Shown here piece by piece: positions 44,391-56,308 of a DNA stretch of 64,000 bases. A model generated the notes under the pieces. That model did not search any database, was not told the DNA's origin, and saw only the letters and a program-made list of their open reading frames with translations. Origin of the DNA: Prostheceraeus crozeri (Eukaryota; Platyhelminthes; Polycladida; Euryleptidae); the NCBI GenBank assembly GCA_907163375.1, contig CAJQUW010009190.1:38371-102370 (forward strand), in the 5' to 3' direction. Each line of letters opens with the position of its first letter. Within the stretch, counting starts at the first letter, position 1. The translations under genes were made by a program, and so were the position numbers.

Positions 44391-47069
44391 TTAACCTTCC
44401 CCCGACGAAGCGGGGTAAAAAAAATACCGCAGAGGTATTTGATAATCGATATTTATGATTTGTACTTACTTTTCATTGGCAATATTTCACATGTTTAAAG
44501 TACCAAACACACTTGTAGAAAATAAATGATTTGCCTGATGATCAACGTAATGTATATAAATGAAAAAAATGGCCTTAACGTCACTGGGGTATTTTATTAT
44601 CCCACTTCGTCGGCTACGTCGGTGTTTTTTTCTTATTAAAATGGTCTTAGTTTTGTAATTATTTTGTCTTTAGATCATATGTTCTTCTGCATTAATGATT
44701 TCTTTAGTATTCTAGTATACTCCTACAATTATTTTGGCAACGTAAAGCATGCAAATGCATGGAGTGACGAGTAATAAATGAAAAAAACGACGCTTTTATT
44801 TGTTCTCATGCGCTTCGCTCTCTATATACAGAGTGTTCAAAAAGTGACTGTGCACCTATTATATGTTATATGTATTATCTGTATATGTTATTATATCTGT
44901 CTCACATTGAACCATTGAAAAATTGGTGTTGCTGCTGTCAATCTACTGTACTTCTTTTCATCGCTCATTCTGACTTCTAAAGAAACAATATCACGTGAGC
45001 CGATTGAGATTCGCTCCGATTGGGCAGCAGCGACATTGCAAGCCATTGGTCGAATAGTGAACACAGCTCCACCGTCTTGCGACAAACCTCACGCGCCTGT
45101 ATCCTTCACAATTGCAATTATTATTTCTATGGCTTCACGTTCACGATTGTCAGCTGCATCCATAGCGTCGATGCTGGAGAATTCTGACGATGACGAGAGA
45201 AACGCAGATTCTGACCATGCCAGTGAAACAGAGAGTGATGAATGTGAATTCGGCGAAGAAGAAGGAGACATAATTGATCAATCTTATCTGGACAGTGATA
45301 ACAATTCGGATTCTGAAACAGATGATAATGATACTGAAGATTTGATTCGTGGCAAAAATAATTTTGAGTGGAAAAACGAAGTCTCCAAGACCATCAGCAT
45401 TCAGACGGCATAACATCATTCCTGTGTCTCCCGGTGTAACTTACGCTGTGAAGGATTGTGAAGATGAAACCGACTTTTTTCATTACATTATGGACGAGAC
45501 CATACTGCGTTTCATTCTCAATTGTACCAACAAAAGAATTCCAGATGATACCAAAGAAATTTCGCTCGAGGAACTTGAAGGCTATATTTCTGTATGCCTT
45601 CTTCTCGGACTTACAAAGAAAAGGAACGTGGACATCGCTGAAATATGGAATCCAAATTCATGTCATTACATGGAATTCTGCACACTAATCCTTTCAAGAG
45701 ATCGTTATAAGCTGATTTCAAAATTCATTACATTTGATGATATTGAAGAACGACGAACTGATGCGACCTCCTGTGACAAGTTTTACAAAATGCAATTTGT
45801 TTTCGACCGTTTCCGATCAAAGATAAGAACAGCTTTCGAACCATACTCTCATCTTTGTGTCGATGAAGAAACTATATTCGTTTCGAGGAAAGTGTAGTTT
45901 CAGGCAATATCTTCCAAGTAAGCCTGCTAAATACGGAATAAAGTATTTCTGTATCAACGACGTCAAAACTTCTTATCTGCTGGATGTCACACCTTATCTT
46001 GGAAAGAAAAGTCATTCGTCAAATAGATCGAAAAATGTTGGAGAAGAAGTTGTACTTGATCTTGCAAAACCATACTTCAGAACTGGCCGTGGCATAACAA
46101 CCGATAACTTTTTCTCATCTGTTTCGCTGAATGAGAATCTGTGGAAGAATGGAATGACACATATTGGAACATTGCGAAAGAATAAAGGGGAGATTCCACC
46201 AACGTTCTTACCACAGAGGCAAAAAAAAAAATTTCATCCATGTTTGCGTTTCACAATCAAATGACAATTGTTTCTTACGTCCCCAATCAGTCAAAAGCAG
46301 TTATTCTCATTTCATCGGAACATCACAGCGAGTCGGTTGAAAGAGATGATGCAAAGAAACCGAGTATCATCATTGCGTACAACGAAACGAAAGGTGCAGT
46401 AGACACTTTTGATAAACTGGTTGCCGGATTTTCCTGTCGTCGGTACACAAACGGATGGACCAAAAATTGTTTCTTTTTTATGTTGGACGCTGCCGCCTAT
46501 AATTCATTTGTGTTGTTCACTGAAAAAATCCTGCCGTTCTTAAAAGAAATGTAAAAATACAACGACGCCTTCATCTGGAACAAATGAGCAAGAATTTGGC
46601 TGAGAATGCAATCAGACAAAGAATTCAGCAATGGAAAGACACCAATTTTCAATCAATTACGACACAATTGAGGTCAGTTGCAAAGAAGTATGGATATATT
46701 GCTGACACGACTGCCTCAGTTTTTGACCATCAAGTGGCATCACTTCCGAGTTCTGGGAGATGTTTTGTTTGCCCGAGAGCTCTTGACAGAAAATGCAAAA
46801 CTCGCTGCATGGAGTGCAAACGTTTTGTTTGCAAGGAACATTTCAGTGTTACTTGTTCTCTATGCAGTTCTGATGTGCAGCTCTGATGTGCAGTTCCCGG
46901 TTCAATTTTTTTACTGAGTTTTGTTATTAAAAGAACTTGATCCTATAAATGTGTTTTCTTTTTAAAAACATATTTCTACGAAATTAAATAGAGAAATTCG
47001 AATGGGGTAAAAAAATACCCCGCTTCGTCGGTGATGTCGCAAAAAATGTCTTCGTCGGGGGAAGGTTAA
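44391..47069 (+). mobile_element. Complete-ended piggyBac inserted in the Polinton repeat
   Basis: Bounded by TTAA at 44391-44394 and 47066-47069. The 16-bp ends CCTTCCCCCGACGAAG (44395-44410) and their exact reverse complement (47050-47065) are perfect. Subterminal copies of GACGAAGCGGGGTA follow on both sides (44404 and about 47020). Removing the element rebuilds the Polinton repeat unit, so it went in after the Polinton. Length 2671 bp between the TTAA sites. Confidence 0.95.
45129..46886 (+). pseudogene. piggyBac transposase with three frameshifts
   Basis: It starts at ATG 45129 (MASRSRLSAAS), followed by a long acidic N-terminus. It then shifts frame near 45350, 45890 and 46245 and meets a stop near 46552 before the end. 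Core motifs: SHLCVDEETI (first Asp), GITTDNFFSSVSL (second Asp), KGAVDTFDKLVAGF (third Asp). The C-terminal zinc-binding domain (46584-46886) reads CFVC, CKTRCMEC, KRFVCKEHF and CSLC. Two of the shifts are next to A-runs (46209-46219 is A11), so some may be sequencing errors or recent slippage. Perfect ends and few breaks suggest a young insertion. It belongs to a different subfamily from the element at 20307-22010. Confidence 0.9.
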
Positions 47070-47400
47070 AAACGACATAAATTCATGAATTTGAACCCTT
47101 TTTCAGGTTTTTAAGACCTAAATACATGAATTTAGTCCATTCAAAAAGTACCATTTTTTCAAAAAATGGTATTTTTAAAAACGACATGAATTCATGAATT
47201 TGAACCCTTTTTCAGGTTATGAAGACCTAAATTCATAAATTTTGGCGTTTTTAAAAATACCCAATTTTTCAAATTTTTCAAAATCTCAAAATTTGAGAAT
47301 TACAATTTTTACTCCCAAACTCATTACCGTTCCAGGACACCGAAAATCATAAAAGTTAAGAATCTCAAATTTGAGAATTACAATTTTTACCCCCCCCTTA

Positions 47401-48082
47401 AAATCATGACCGTTCCAGGAAATCGAAAAAATCATAAAAGTTGAGAATTTCAAATTCATGAATTTTATCCTTCTTTCAGGTTTATAAAAAAATATCATGT
47501 GACTAATAATATTTCTTTAACAGGTAGCATTTAATGCAAAATGAAAACACATTCTTTTTGAAATATTTTATTCACATATATGTGCAAGTAGTTTAGATTA
47601 CAAAGTAAATATATGACAACTAGAAAAATGTTACATTCATAAACTGGGAATGGCATTCACATTTTTCTATTGTTACATAAAATGATTGACAATACACACC
47701 ACTACGTCAAATAATATGCTAGAAGTCACACAGTATAAGAAAAAATAAAGAATGTTTCATTTATAAGCTGCGAATAGCATTCCCATTTTTCTATTCTGTT
47801 ACATAGAATGATTGTCAATACATACTACTCATTTTGTGTTTGGCGCTCCTGTATATGTTGTGTCTCTAATTGCTGCGTTAGTCCAGTTGTCATATCAGAT
47901 GTTTGATTTGATTCTTGGGAAGAAAATATCCCTGAGCTAATTTGAAGCAACTGTTCCTCTTTTTTCAAATTCAAAATAATCTTCAAAATACTTAAAGTTT
48001 TTGAAAACAAAGAATATACTAAAAGTACATGTTTGAAGCTTTGTGTTAGCTTGAGAAAGGCGATATAATTTTATCAAAAACG
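47401..48082. other. Polinton, no recognisable gene
   Basis: AT-rich. It has a direct echo of ATTTTTCTATTGTTACATA.AATGATTG near 47665 and 47795. The short minus frame at 47825-48010 is Gln/Thr-rich and unassigned. Confidence 0.4.
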
Positions 48083-48586
48083 TTAATACCTTCTTGAGAA
48101 TTTAATGTTATATTCACTCTCCAACTTTTGAGTAAAGGCTACCATTGACAAATGTTCCATTGATTTTAATTTAGATATCACAAATCCTTGGCAAATAGCA
48201 ATTGATAAGGAAGAATTATTGTGTACTTTTTCTTGATAAATTAAAAAATGTAGAGTTGTAACACAGTTTGGGACAGTGCATGTCGCCTGTGCACTCACGT
48301 CGAGCTGTCGTTGGATTAGTTGTCCTGATGAAAATGAGTTTCTTATTTCAGAAAAAATCTCATTTTTCTTGTCTTCTTTTTCTGGTTTTATCTTCTTTTG
48401 AAAATAGAATTCATGATTTACAGTAAGAGTTTTGAAAAAATCTTTCTTCTCAACTTTGATGAGTGGAAGTACTTGATCACAAAATTTGAGGAATTCGCGA
48501 TGAATAGAAGCACTCATTTTTGTCACAGCTTCGATGTTTAGGTCACGGATAAATTGTAAACAGTCACAGTCTCGTAGAACGCTCAC
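48083..48586 (-). CDS. Intact ORF of unknown function in the Polinton
   Basis: 167 codons, uninterrupted, starting MSVLRDCDCLQFIRDLNIEA. It is helix-rich and Lys/Glu-rich (KPEKEDKKNEIFSEI), with no signal peptide, membrane segment or motif I can name. It lies next to the left terminal repeat, transcribed toward it, where Polintons often carry non-core genes. It is notable for being open while the polymerase is ruined. Confidence 0.45.
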   Translation of the reverse strand: MSVLRDCDCLQFIRDLNIEAVTKMSASIHREFLKFCDQVLPLIKVEKKDFFKTLTVNHEFYFQKKIKPEKEDKKNEIFSEIRNSFSSGQLIQRQLDVSAQATCTVPNCVTTLHFLIYQEKVHNNSSLSIAICQGFVISKLKSMEHLSMVAFTQKLESEYNIKFSRRY

Positions 48587-48929
48587 AGAATGAATGCACG
48601 CAGTAAGAATGAAATTGTAATACGTGGAATAATGGCAGCAGCTGTTTCTGAGAGAGAGAGAATTTTATTACCTTTGCCCCCAGCGAAGCGACTGAAGTAT
48701 ACCAGCATATGGCGCTATTGTCTGCCACAAGCCGCAGCTGCTATCACTTCAATGTTCAACGTCAAAAGCAAGTCAAGCGAAACAAACTAAGATTAGCGAC
48801 TTAAACTTAAAATAGAAAACTTTAAACGAAAAGATGTCAAACAACCAAAGCAATAAAAAAATAATTTGTTCAGTAAAATGTTTTTGTTGTATTCCAATGT
48901 TACCACAAAATTCAAATATTTATATTTTA

Positions 48930-49745
48930 AAAATGGATAAAATTAAAGCTGATAATTTTAAAAGAATAAAACAATTAGAAGAGTTAATAAAACAAAGAAA
49001 TATTATGTAAGAAAATCATCTTCAACATAGAATGATAAAATCTGGTATTCAATCTGATATGTTTGAAAAAATGCAGCAAACCGAGCAAGTAAAAACTGAT
49101 TTTGAGAAAACTATGAAACCATTTAAAACTCTTGAAAGAGAAAGTAAAAATAATGATAAACAAATTGATATAACAGATCCAGAGCACAAAACTATATTAG
49201 ATGACTATGGATTAATAGAATCAAACATTAATAAGAAATTACCAAAATCTATGCAATTTGAACATTCTATTTCATTTATAGATGGAAAAACAATACCTAG
49301 ATTTTATCTCGGACAAAAAGAAATATTTCCACAACCTTTTCGAGGTATAATTTTTTCACCAGATAAATATGCTTTTAATTTAGATAGAAATTTTGTTGAT
49401 CTTTTTAAGAGGAGCAAATTTAAATAATTATGCATTAGAAGATCTCATAAAATATAAAGCTATGTTAGATAGAGTTGGTTGCAGTTAAAATCTCTTAGAC
49501 GTTATAAACAATTAGAAAATTTATTATCAAACAGGGAGTTAAAGTAGGAAAAGGTTTATCTGAAAAACAGAAAACAGAAACAACTGCTATTTTTACCAGA
49601 TGATCCACAAGAATTACTAAATAGATTAAAATATTTTAATATCGGCAATAAAAGAAGGACATTAATTCTTGTTTCAATGAAATTCATGCTATATTGAAAA
49701 GACTGTTAGAAAGGGAAGATATCTAAATGAAGAGGATTATAAAAG
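48930..49745 (+). pseudogene. Polinton ORF, unassigned structural or accessory protein
   Basis: The open block 49032-49427 (131 codons) starts MIKSGIQSDMFEKMQQTEQV and contains SISFIDGKTIPRFYLGQ. After a shift the frame continues with LEDLIKYKAML, then LPDDPQELLNRLKY, and ends in EDYKRG near 49746. The order and the helical start followed by a proline-containing middle resemble a conserved but unnamed protein I associate with animal Polintons and related elements. The stop at 49007-49009 separates it from the upstream KIKADNFKRIKQLEELIKQR. Confidence 0.45.
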
Positions 49746-49754
49746 GGGTATAAC

Positions 49755-49786
49755 GGACATCTCTGATGTCTTTAAGGGCTTCGCCC
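49755..49786. repeat. GC hairpin module 1
   Basis: GACATCTCTGATGTC hairpin at 49756-49770 and GGGCTTCGCCC at 49776-49786 (reverse complement of GGGCGAAGCCC). Sits after the upstream gene and before a tandem repeat, in AT-rich sequence. Confidence 0.8.
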
Positions 49787-49811
49787 GTAGCTGAAATATG
49801 TTGTTTCTAAT

Positions 49812-49925
49812 TTTTATCTATGATTTTTATTTATGATTTTTATCTATGATTTTTATCTATGATTTTTATCTATGATTTTTATCTATGATTTTTATCTATG
49901 ATTTTTATCTACGATTTTTATCTAT
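49812..49925 (+). repeat. 14-bp tandem repeat
   Basis: About eight copies of TATCTATGATTTTT, nearly perfect in the middle and degenerate at the ends. Confidence 0.95.
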
Positions 49926-50304
49926 AATATTTTTTCAAAATTTTAACTAAAAAATGTACTTCAGCAGATTTAGACAAAAATTAATTAATCAATCTAGAAA
50001 ATAGTGACAGTAGATTTTGGGTTCATCAAAATTTAGTACGACGTTAAAAATTATAACAACTACTTCATCACCACACTTGTAATGCTTAGAACCCATTCTT
50101 TCATTTAGAAACAAAATAAAAATTATCAAATTTGTTTTTCATTGACTAGTTTCTTTACATTTAACAACTATTCAAAACGTTATCCAAAGATGAGATGGTG
50201 AATGACCAATTTAGATATTCTACTGATAAAGGCAAAAACAATGGAAAAATACAAACTTTTCTTCACCCAGCGAGAGTTCTTACGAAGTTGAAAACAATAT
50301 CCAA

Positions 50305-50790
50305 ATGAAATTAAGAGACATTTTAGGTATACCATTTAAAGATAAGAAACAATTACATTTTGCAGTTGAACCGGCAGTTAATAAATTTTCTCTTACTTTA
50401 GACGAAAATCATCAAGTTGATTTTAATCATGATAGATCATTGTCAAAGCTATTAGGATTTAATAAACTAACCTATAGTCAAGGTTATCATTTAGGTGAGA
50501 AGATTCCAAAAATAACTGAAAATAAATTCATATTGTACATTGTGACATTATTGAAGGAGGATATATAAATGGTTAAATTGTCAAATTTAATATTCAGTTT
50601 TCCAGCTTTTACTGGTACCATTGGTTATAGATTAAATGTAATTCCACAAACATTAATATATTTCCCTATTACAAGAAAACCATTAATCAACATTAACATT
50701 ATATAAAAATCACTGATGAGAAAGGACAAGAAATAAATTATTGGAGGGTGAAGAGATTATGATAGATCTTATTGGTTCGCAGAGGTATAA
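50305..50790 (+). pseudogene. Polinton minor-capsid-like protein
   Basis: The open block 50305-50568 (87 codons) carries LHFAVEPAVNKFSLTLDEN, then SLSKLLGFNKLTYSQGYHLG. The lLGF...y..G.h motif is characteristic of a beta-rich protein next to the ATPase in Polintons and adintoviruses, likely the penton/minor capsid. After the stop, broken frames continue with matches to its end (KITDEKGQEINYW) up to about 50765. The assignment comes from motif memory and neighbourhood. Confidence 0.5.
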
Positions 50791-50964
50791 AATCCTACCG
50801 CGAAGCTAGAGAAGTTTAATTTTTTCTTTTCTTTAGAAACAAACCAAACATAAAATAAATAAAAATAAATTTTTTTTATTAAAAAATGAGTGAAGTACTA
50901 CATTAAATAAAAAAAAAAAACTTAAATTTAATCCATCATCCAAATTTATCTAATAAAGTTTTGT

Positions 50965-51690
50965 CAGTTATTTGCGGAAGATCAGGATGTGGTAAATTCT
51001 CTACATTAAATGTCTATTGTTTAAAATTTTAACGACTCCAAATTTTTTTGGATGTATAAACAAATCTTATAATTTATACAACAAAGCAGAACAACCGTCT
51101 ATCAATTTTTAAAATATGGATTTGAAACTAATCTTAAAAAAACAGTAAAAAACAATTGCTTTCATTATTCAAAAGAATATGAAAAAATCTGAAGATGAAG
51201 AAGAAATAAGTTCGTGGTGTGAAAAATAGAAGCAGCAAAAAAATAATCAGTTAGTTGAATCCAATAAAAATAAGAAAGGCATATAAAATATAGATACAAT
51301 TAATAGATGATAGTGGTAATATGCAAGATCCTAGTAAACTAGATAAAACAATGAAACATTGTGTAATTTTTGATGATTGTGTTAATGATAGAAATCAGTC
51401 AGTTCAGAGAAATTATTTCACGAGAGTTAGACATAATAACTGTAGTGTTTTTTATTTAACACAAAGTATGTATTCATTAGACGGAAGTGTTATTTAGAAA
51501 GAATGCAAATATATTTATACTATTTGAAATAAATGCAAGAAACTTAAGAAAAAGTGATTTGTTAAGAGATTTATGTGAAAGAAATAAAGATGAAATTTTA
51601 AACAAATCGTGTAACAATGCTTGGTCAAAAGATTATGGATTAATCACAATTAATATTGATAAAAAATTCATGATAGAGTTTAAATAACGA
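50965..51690 (+). pseudogene. Polinton packaging ATPase (FtsK/HerA-like)
   Basis: Walker A reads ICGRSGCGKFSTLNV (about 50975). Walker B reads HCVIFDDCVNDRNQ (about 51358), followed by YFTRVRHNNCSVFYLTQSMY with the sensor Gln and Arg-rich helix typical of A32-like ATPases. Frame breaks and stops lie between. In the family this protein pumps DNA into capsids. It sits directly after the capsid-like gene, the expected order. Confidence 0.8.
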
Positions 51691-51708
51691 GCAAGTTGTT
51701 CTCTGACT

Positions 51709-51739
51709 AGGCTAATCGCCTACGAGGGGCTTTGACCCC
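51709..51739. repeat. GC hairpin module 2
   Basis: AGGCTAATCGCCT followed by GGGGCTTTGACCCC, two short stem-loops located just after the ATPase and before the C-terminal end of the polymerase on the other strand, i.e. between convergent genes. GAACG follows, as in the other modules. Confidence 0.7.
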
Positions 51740-53046
51740 CGAACGAAAGTAGTATCGAAGATTTGTTTACCGAGTGATAAAAAATATACAAATATAGTGT
51801 TATAATATTCTTTTTTATTTTATGTATATATCAAATTTGTCTATCTTAGAATTAGTAGAAAATTAAAAAAAAGGTGAAGTTAGTTATTCCATCTCAGGTA
51901 AAACTTTTTTCTTTTATCATCAAATGGAATTAATGCTAATTTTATGTTCTTCTTTTAAATACATTTTATGTTTCTTTGAATTAAGTCTATAATTACATGC
52001 TGTTTTTATTTCATTATTAAATAATTGCATTTTTATAAATCTTGAAATGTTATTTTGATTAGCACTGATGCCTTTGAAATTCCTTATTAATCGTTTTATG
52101 TGTTTTAATATTATTAGTTGTATTTTAACCATAACATTTAGATTTTAAAATATTAGCCTATGTTATGAAATCTTCATTTCCTTCTAGTTCATCCTTTTAC
52201 TTTACATAAATCAGAAGGATGAATGATATCTTTTATTTTATTACTTTGCTTTATCAAGTGAAGAATTATTCGGTATTGTTAATTCTAAGGAAAACAGGAA
52301 ATCGGTTATCACTTTAAAGTGTAATTTATAGTTTTTGCCATAAGCAGGGTGCTAAATATCATACATAAATTTATACATAAATAGTTCTAGCTAATTCTAA
52401 TATAGTGAAACCAATGAAATTAAACTTATCATGTTTTACGCTGAATTTCGACGTAAATGTACAGCAATAGTTCTCACTAAAATCTAGTAGTTCTTTTATA
52501 TGTAGGTTTCCTTGTTAAATTTTGAAAACCTATCTTTATCATAAACTATTTCAATATTTTCTCTTCTATTACGCACATTTTCTAAGTCTTACCGTTAAAA
52601 TGCATTATTCATTAATTTGAAGACACGTTTCCAAATATCATCTTTTAATTTCTTTTAGGCTATGTACGATTTTCATCCTTGAACTCTACATAATTTTTTA
52701 AACTATTTAGATTTTTGAAATTAAAATAGTTTTCGATGTATTTTGGTGAGAATCATTCCATGTTCTCTAATTTACCAATCTAGCATTTCTTCCTTCACAC
52801 AACAATACTTTCCTTTATTACTTGTGTGTTAAACATAAGTTTTTTTGTTTGTGGTCTTGTATTTTTTAGGTAATTAAAGATTTTTGATAATCTGAAAAAT
52901 CTTCTATATTGGGAATTTTGTTTTCGGGACAGAAAGGAAAATATTTTGTTTTATCTTTTATTTCATCAGGATATACTAAATCAAACTTCATATATATAAC
53001 CATGATTATAATTTCCATCATATGTTTTTTGATAATCTAGGAAACG

Positions 53047-53078
53047 GGGCGGAAGCCCTAGTAGACATCTCTGATGTC
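53047..53078. repeat. GC hairpin module 3
   Basis: GGGCGGAAGCCC (53047-53058) and GACATCTCTGATGTC (53064-53078). The second is identical to the hairpin in module 1, in the same orientation, 3.3 kb away. It lies within the polymerase region. Confidence 0.8.
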
Positions 53079-54591
53079 GTACGAATATTACACCATTTTC
53101 CATCTCACCTGTTGGTAATTCTTGTCTCATGCAAGAAGAATTATAAAAGGCTATTTAAAATCACAATATAACCAAAATAGATTTTTCGATCATGTCAGTT
53201 GTCTTATCAGACTGCTGCTTGTACTTTAGTCTTCATTGCAGTGATTATAAGTCCGTTGCTACTATTTTGATTTGCTTAAACAATCTTTTACATACAACTG
53301 ATCACTTTTTCTGGAGGATAAAGGATTTTCATTATCCATAATCATCAGGATTTACTTTTTTTATTGGTCACACCTGTACATAAACGATTACTAAAACGGA
53401 TGAACCTCCTCCTCTAATTCAGATTCAAAAATAATAATTATCTATGTATATCTTTATAATGTTTAAGTTTCACTTTGTAGTTTTCCATCCTGTCGCCATG
53501 ATAAAACTGGTGTGAATAACCCTAACATGGCTCAATTCGCATATTTAAAACACATATCCACGAAAGTTTTCGAAAAGATCAGCTAGTATTAATACATCTA
53601 TCTGAAGATATATCAATGTATATCATACATTGTTCTACAATTTACTTCTTCCCATCTTTTCAGCTTTCTACCATGTCTTTTTAGAAATTGTGATTGTTTT
53701 TAATGTGATTTAAATTTATTTATGGACGGAAGTTTCCTGTTCTTCCATAATTTTCTTCAGAATTAAAATAGTCTTCGACTTGCAATCTGAACACAGGTTA
53801 TATCTCCAGTTCTATCCGTTTCGACTGTGAGCGCGGCTATATATCATAAGGAAATATTCTTTTAAAAGGTTTTAAATTATATTTATTTTAATCTTTTTAC
53901 ATTGTTCAGGTTTCAAAGTATTCCCAAAACATTAATGAATCGGAGTCAACACCATCTAAATGCATCTAAAGTTCTAATGCAACCTATTTGCATTGAAAAC
54001 TATTTTCTTCTGTTTTACATATTACCCTTATTTGTTGTAGTTGTCATTTTTCAGATGAAATTAAATTTTATTTACTAGATGGAATCTATTTAGAACCATT
54101 ATAGAAATATCAGAGAAACAACGTTATATTTAAATTTATTGCATTCTGGATTCCAGACATATGAGTGGCCTCTTATACTCCATTTAGATGCTCATGATGT
54201 TTTACTTATCAGATATCTACCTCTGCCATTTTTTATAATTTTTTTGCAATTCTTTTCACAGTAATAAACAATTTGTTTCATTTAACAAAATTTAATTATT
54301 TCTTTTTTCTGTTAATGGGCATCAGTGGTTATTTGTATCAAGCAATTTTGAAAATAATTTTGTAATTTCTTCTACTTTCTTTGTAAACATTTCTGAACTC
54401 TCTTACCATAGGAAAATTGAAAATAATTGATTTAAAATAATTTCAGGATAATTTGAATGAATGTACATTCCAACATACTGGTTTTTGTTACATACTATTT
54501 TCTTTACTTTTGTTCGCTACACTTTTTTCATAATTAAAAACGAAGGTTCTCGGGCATGGCCGTACCATTTTCAGACTATCATTTTCAGAAT

Positions 54592-54620
54592 CGGGTGAAG
54601 CCCTGAACTTTCCGTTCGGA
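54592..54620. repeat. GC hairpin module 4
   Basis: CGGGTGAAGCCCTGAACTTT followed by CCGTTCGG: a variant of GGGCGAAGCCC-TAGAACC-TTCGGTTCG. An additional GGGCATGGCC lies 40 bases upstream. Confidence 0.7.
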
Positions 54621-56123
54621 TTTTGTGTCATATTAACATTACTGCTTTTCGCATCCACTAAATCGTAAAGGGTACTTTATTTTTAAAATACCATTTTTTA
54701 ATATTTAAATAATCATCTTTTGGAAATGTGTTTTGACTGTTCATTTTGATGACCATTCTCCAAATGGTCTATTCATTCTTCTTTAGTTCTAAAACTTGTC
54801 ATAACATTGCAGACAAGGAAAATTTGTATTATCTGAAGTTTTTGTAAATCTAGAACTATCTTTAACAGTATATAAAATGACTGATAATTACAATATATCG
54901 ATGTACTGGTTGTTTTGACTGTTCTAGTTTTTCAAATTTATCTTTATTATTTCAGGTGTTTCATCACTTTCTTTTGCAAGATTAAATGTATTTCGATTGA
55001 AAAATTTTTGATTTTAATATTTGTAGCTGACACTATATAATTTATCATATTGTTCTTTATATTGATGTAAGACCATTTTTTTAAAGATTCATTTATTTTT
55101 GATTGGTTTCATTTTCTCATTATTTAATTCTTTATATGTCTTCATTTAATTCTTTGACTCGTTTCTATCTTATTTTGATATTTTATGGCATATTCTTGTA
55201 TATTATTTTTGTTTTTGTTGTATTCTATTTTACATTTTTGGAACTTTTATGTAATTTTGTCTTTTTGTTTATCTTTTCTAAAGATACAGTAATAATCGGA
55301 CTCATACTCCTAATTATAATTACGTCCTTTATAATTATATGATTAATCATTATTGGTGATAGTGTTTTAACCGTTTGAAATTTTTCTAATACATGTTATA
55401 TATCCTTGGATAAACAATATTATGATGCATGCATTTTCCCTATCATAAATACTATTTTCTGATAGACATAAGTTTTTATTAGTTCAAAAAAAATTGTTTT
55501 GAATCTAAGTTCCAGTGAAGTAAAATTTTCCAATAGAAACATAACTTCACTTATTCTCACCACATTTACCTTAATTAAAATTATTCTGCTTTTTATGAAA
55601 TTTATAAACCTATTATAATCATATGGAAAATTATGTAAGCCATCAGAAAGATCACATTCCTTTATCTATTTTCTTTTTGTAATGACTTAGTTTCTTTGTG
55701 ATATTCTGCGGATGTAACTTTTAGTATAATCCTCCACAGAAAACAACAATAATCTCATTTATTATGTTGATAATTTGTGGTGAATGACAGGCAAAGGAGC
55801 ATACTATACCAGTATTATTTTTATCTTTATTCAAATATATTTTCTTAGATAGTAATTTAACAAATCTAACCAGATTCACGTAATGGGCTTAATTATACAA
55901 TTTTCTAATTTACGATCAATTTGTTCAATATGTGTGTGTATATCATTACATTATGATTTCTTGGAATTTGTAAAATGTCCTTTTTATTTCTTCAGGAATT
56001 CCATAGGTCATTTTTTGTATAAAGTACTTCTAGCATTCACATAAACATTTGAAAGTTTCCTAAATATATTATAAAAGTTTGTTAATACATTATAAAAAGT
56101 TTCAAGGTATTCATTATGTTCAA

Positions 56124-56151
56124 CGGGCGAAGCCCTAGAACCTTCGGTTCG
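56124..56151 (+). repeat. GC hairpin module 5 (best copy)
   Basis: CGGGCGAAGCCCTAGAACC followed by TTCGGTTCG. It forms two adjacent mini-hairpins, GGGC-GAA-GCCC and GAAC-CTTCG-GTTC. The core GCGAAGC is a known exceptionally stable DNA mini-hairpin and CTTCGG matches the stable C(UUCG)G tetraloop in RNA. Confidence 0.9.
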
Positions 56152-56185
56152 CACAGACTGTTACATAAATCTTTTATATCTGTCG

Positions 56186-56213
56186 CGGCGAAGCCCTAGA
56201 ACCTTGGTTCGTA
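56186..56213 (+). repeat. GC hairpin module 6
   Basis: CGGCGAAGCCCTAGAACCTT followed by GGTTCG. Same module with a shortened loop in the second hairpin. Confidence 0.85.
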
Positions 56214-56280
56214 CCGTTCATCGGTTCGTTCAGTTCATAAATTTCATCAGTATCGCTAAAGTAAATCTCTTCCATCTGGT

Positions 56281-56308
56281 CGGGCGAAGCCCTAGAACCT
56301 TCGGTTGG
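56281..56308 (+). repeat. GC hairpin module 7
   Basis: CGGGCGAAGCCCTAGAACCT followed by TCGGTTGG. Third copy within 160 bases, all in the same orientation, with unrelated AT-rich spacers. Confidence 0.85.

Larger units (their letters stand above)
44236..47400 (+). repeat. Left terminal repeat of the Polinton (interrupted)
   Basis: 44236-44394 plus 47070-47400, split by a piggyBac. It contains tandem units of about 105 bases with AAAAACGACATAAATTCATG and AACCCTTTTTCAGG and then GACCGTTCCAGGACACC (about 44282, 47070 and 47175), then shorter units around CAAATTTGAGAATTACAA. Confidence 0.8.
51905..55100 (-). pseudogene. Protein-primed DNA polymerase B (Polinton)
   Basis: Minus strand, heavily broken, but family landmarks occur in order from high to low coordinates. 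At about 54830-54700 there is a zinc-like segment (FPCLQCYDKF) and KKWYFKNKVPFTI before the exonuclease start. At about 52990-52850 it reads EIKDKTKYFPFCPENKIPN. At about 52640-52560 VFKLMNNAF and LENVRNRRENIEIVYDKDRF mark the polymerase palm. At about 52450-52350 FIGFTILELARTIYV precedes the site expected for the Asp-Thr-Asp-Ser catalytic motif, which I could not read. The end (52132-51920) has KKHKMYLKEEHKISINS. It would copy the element using a terminal protein primer. The start near 55100 is approximate. Confidence 0.75.

Noticed and set aside
55103..55342. 79-codon transmembrane-like ORF
   Set aside because: Phe/Ile/Leu-rich translation of T-rich DNA inside the Polinton; no hydrophilic loops or start context to support it.
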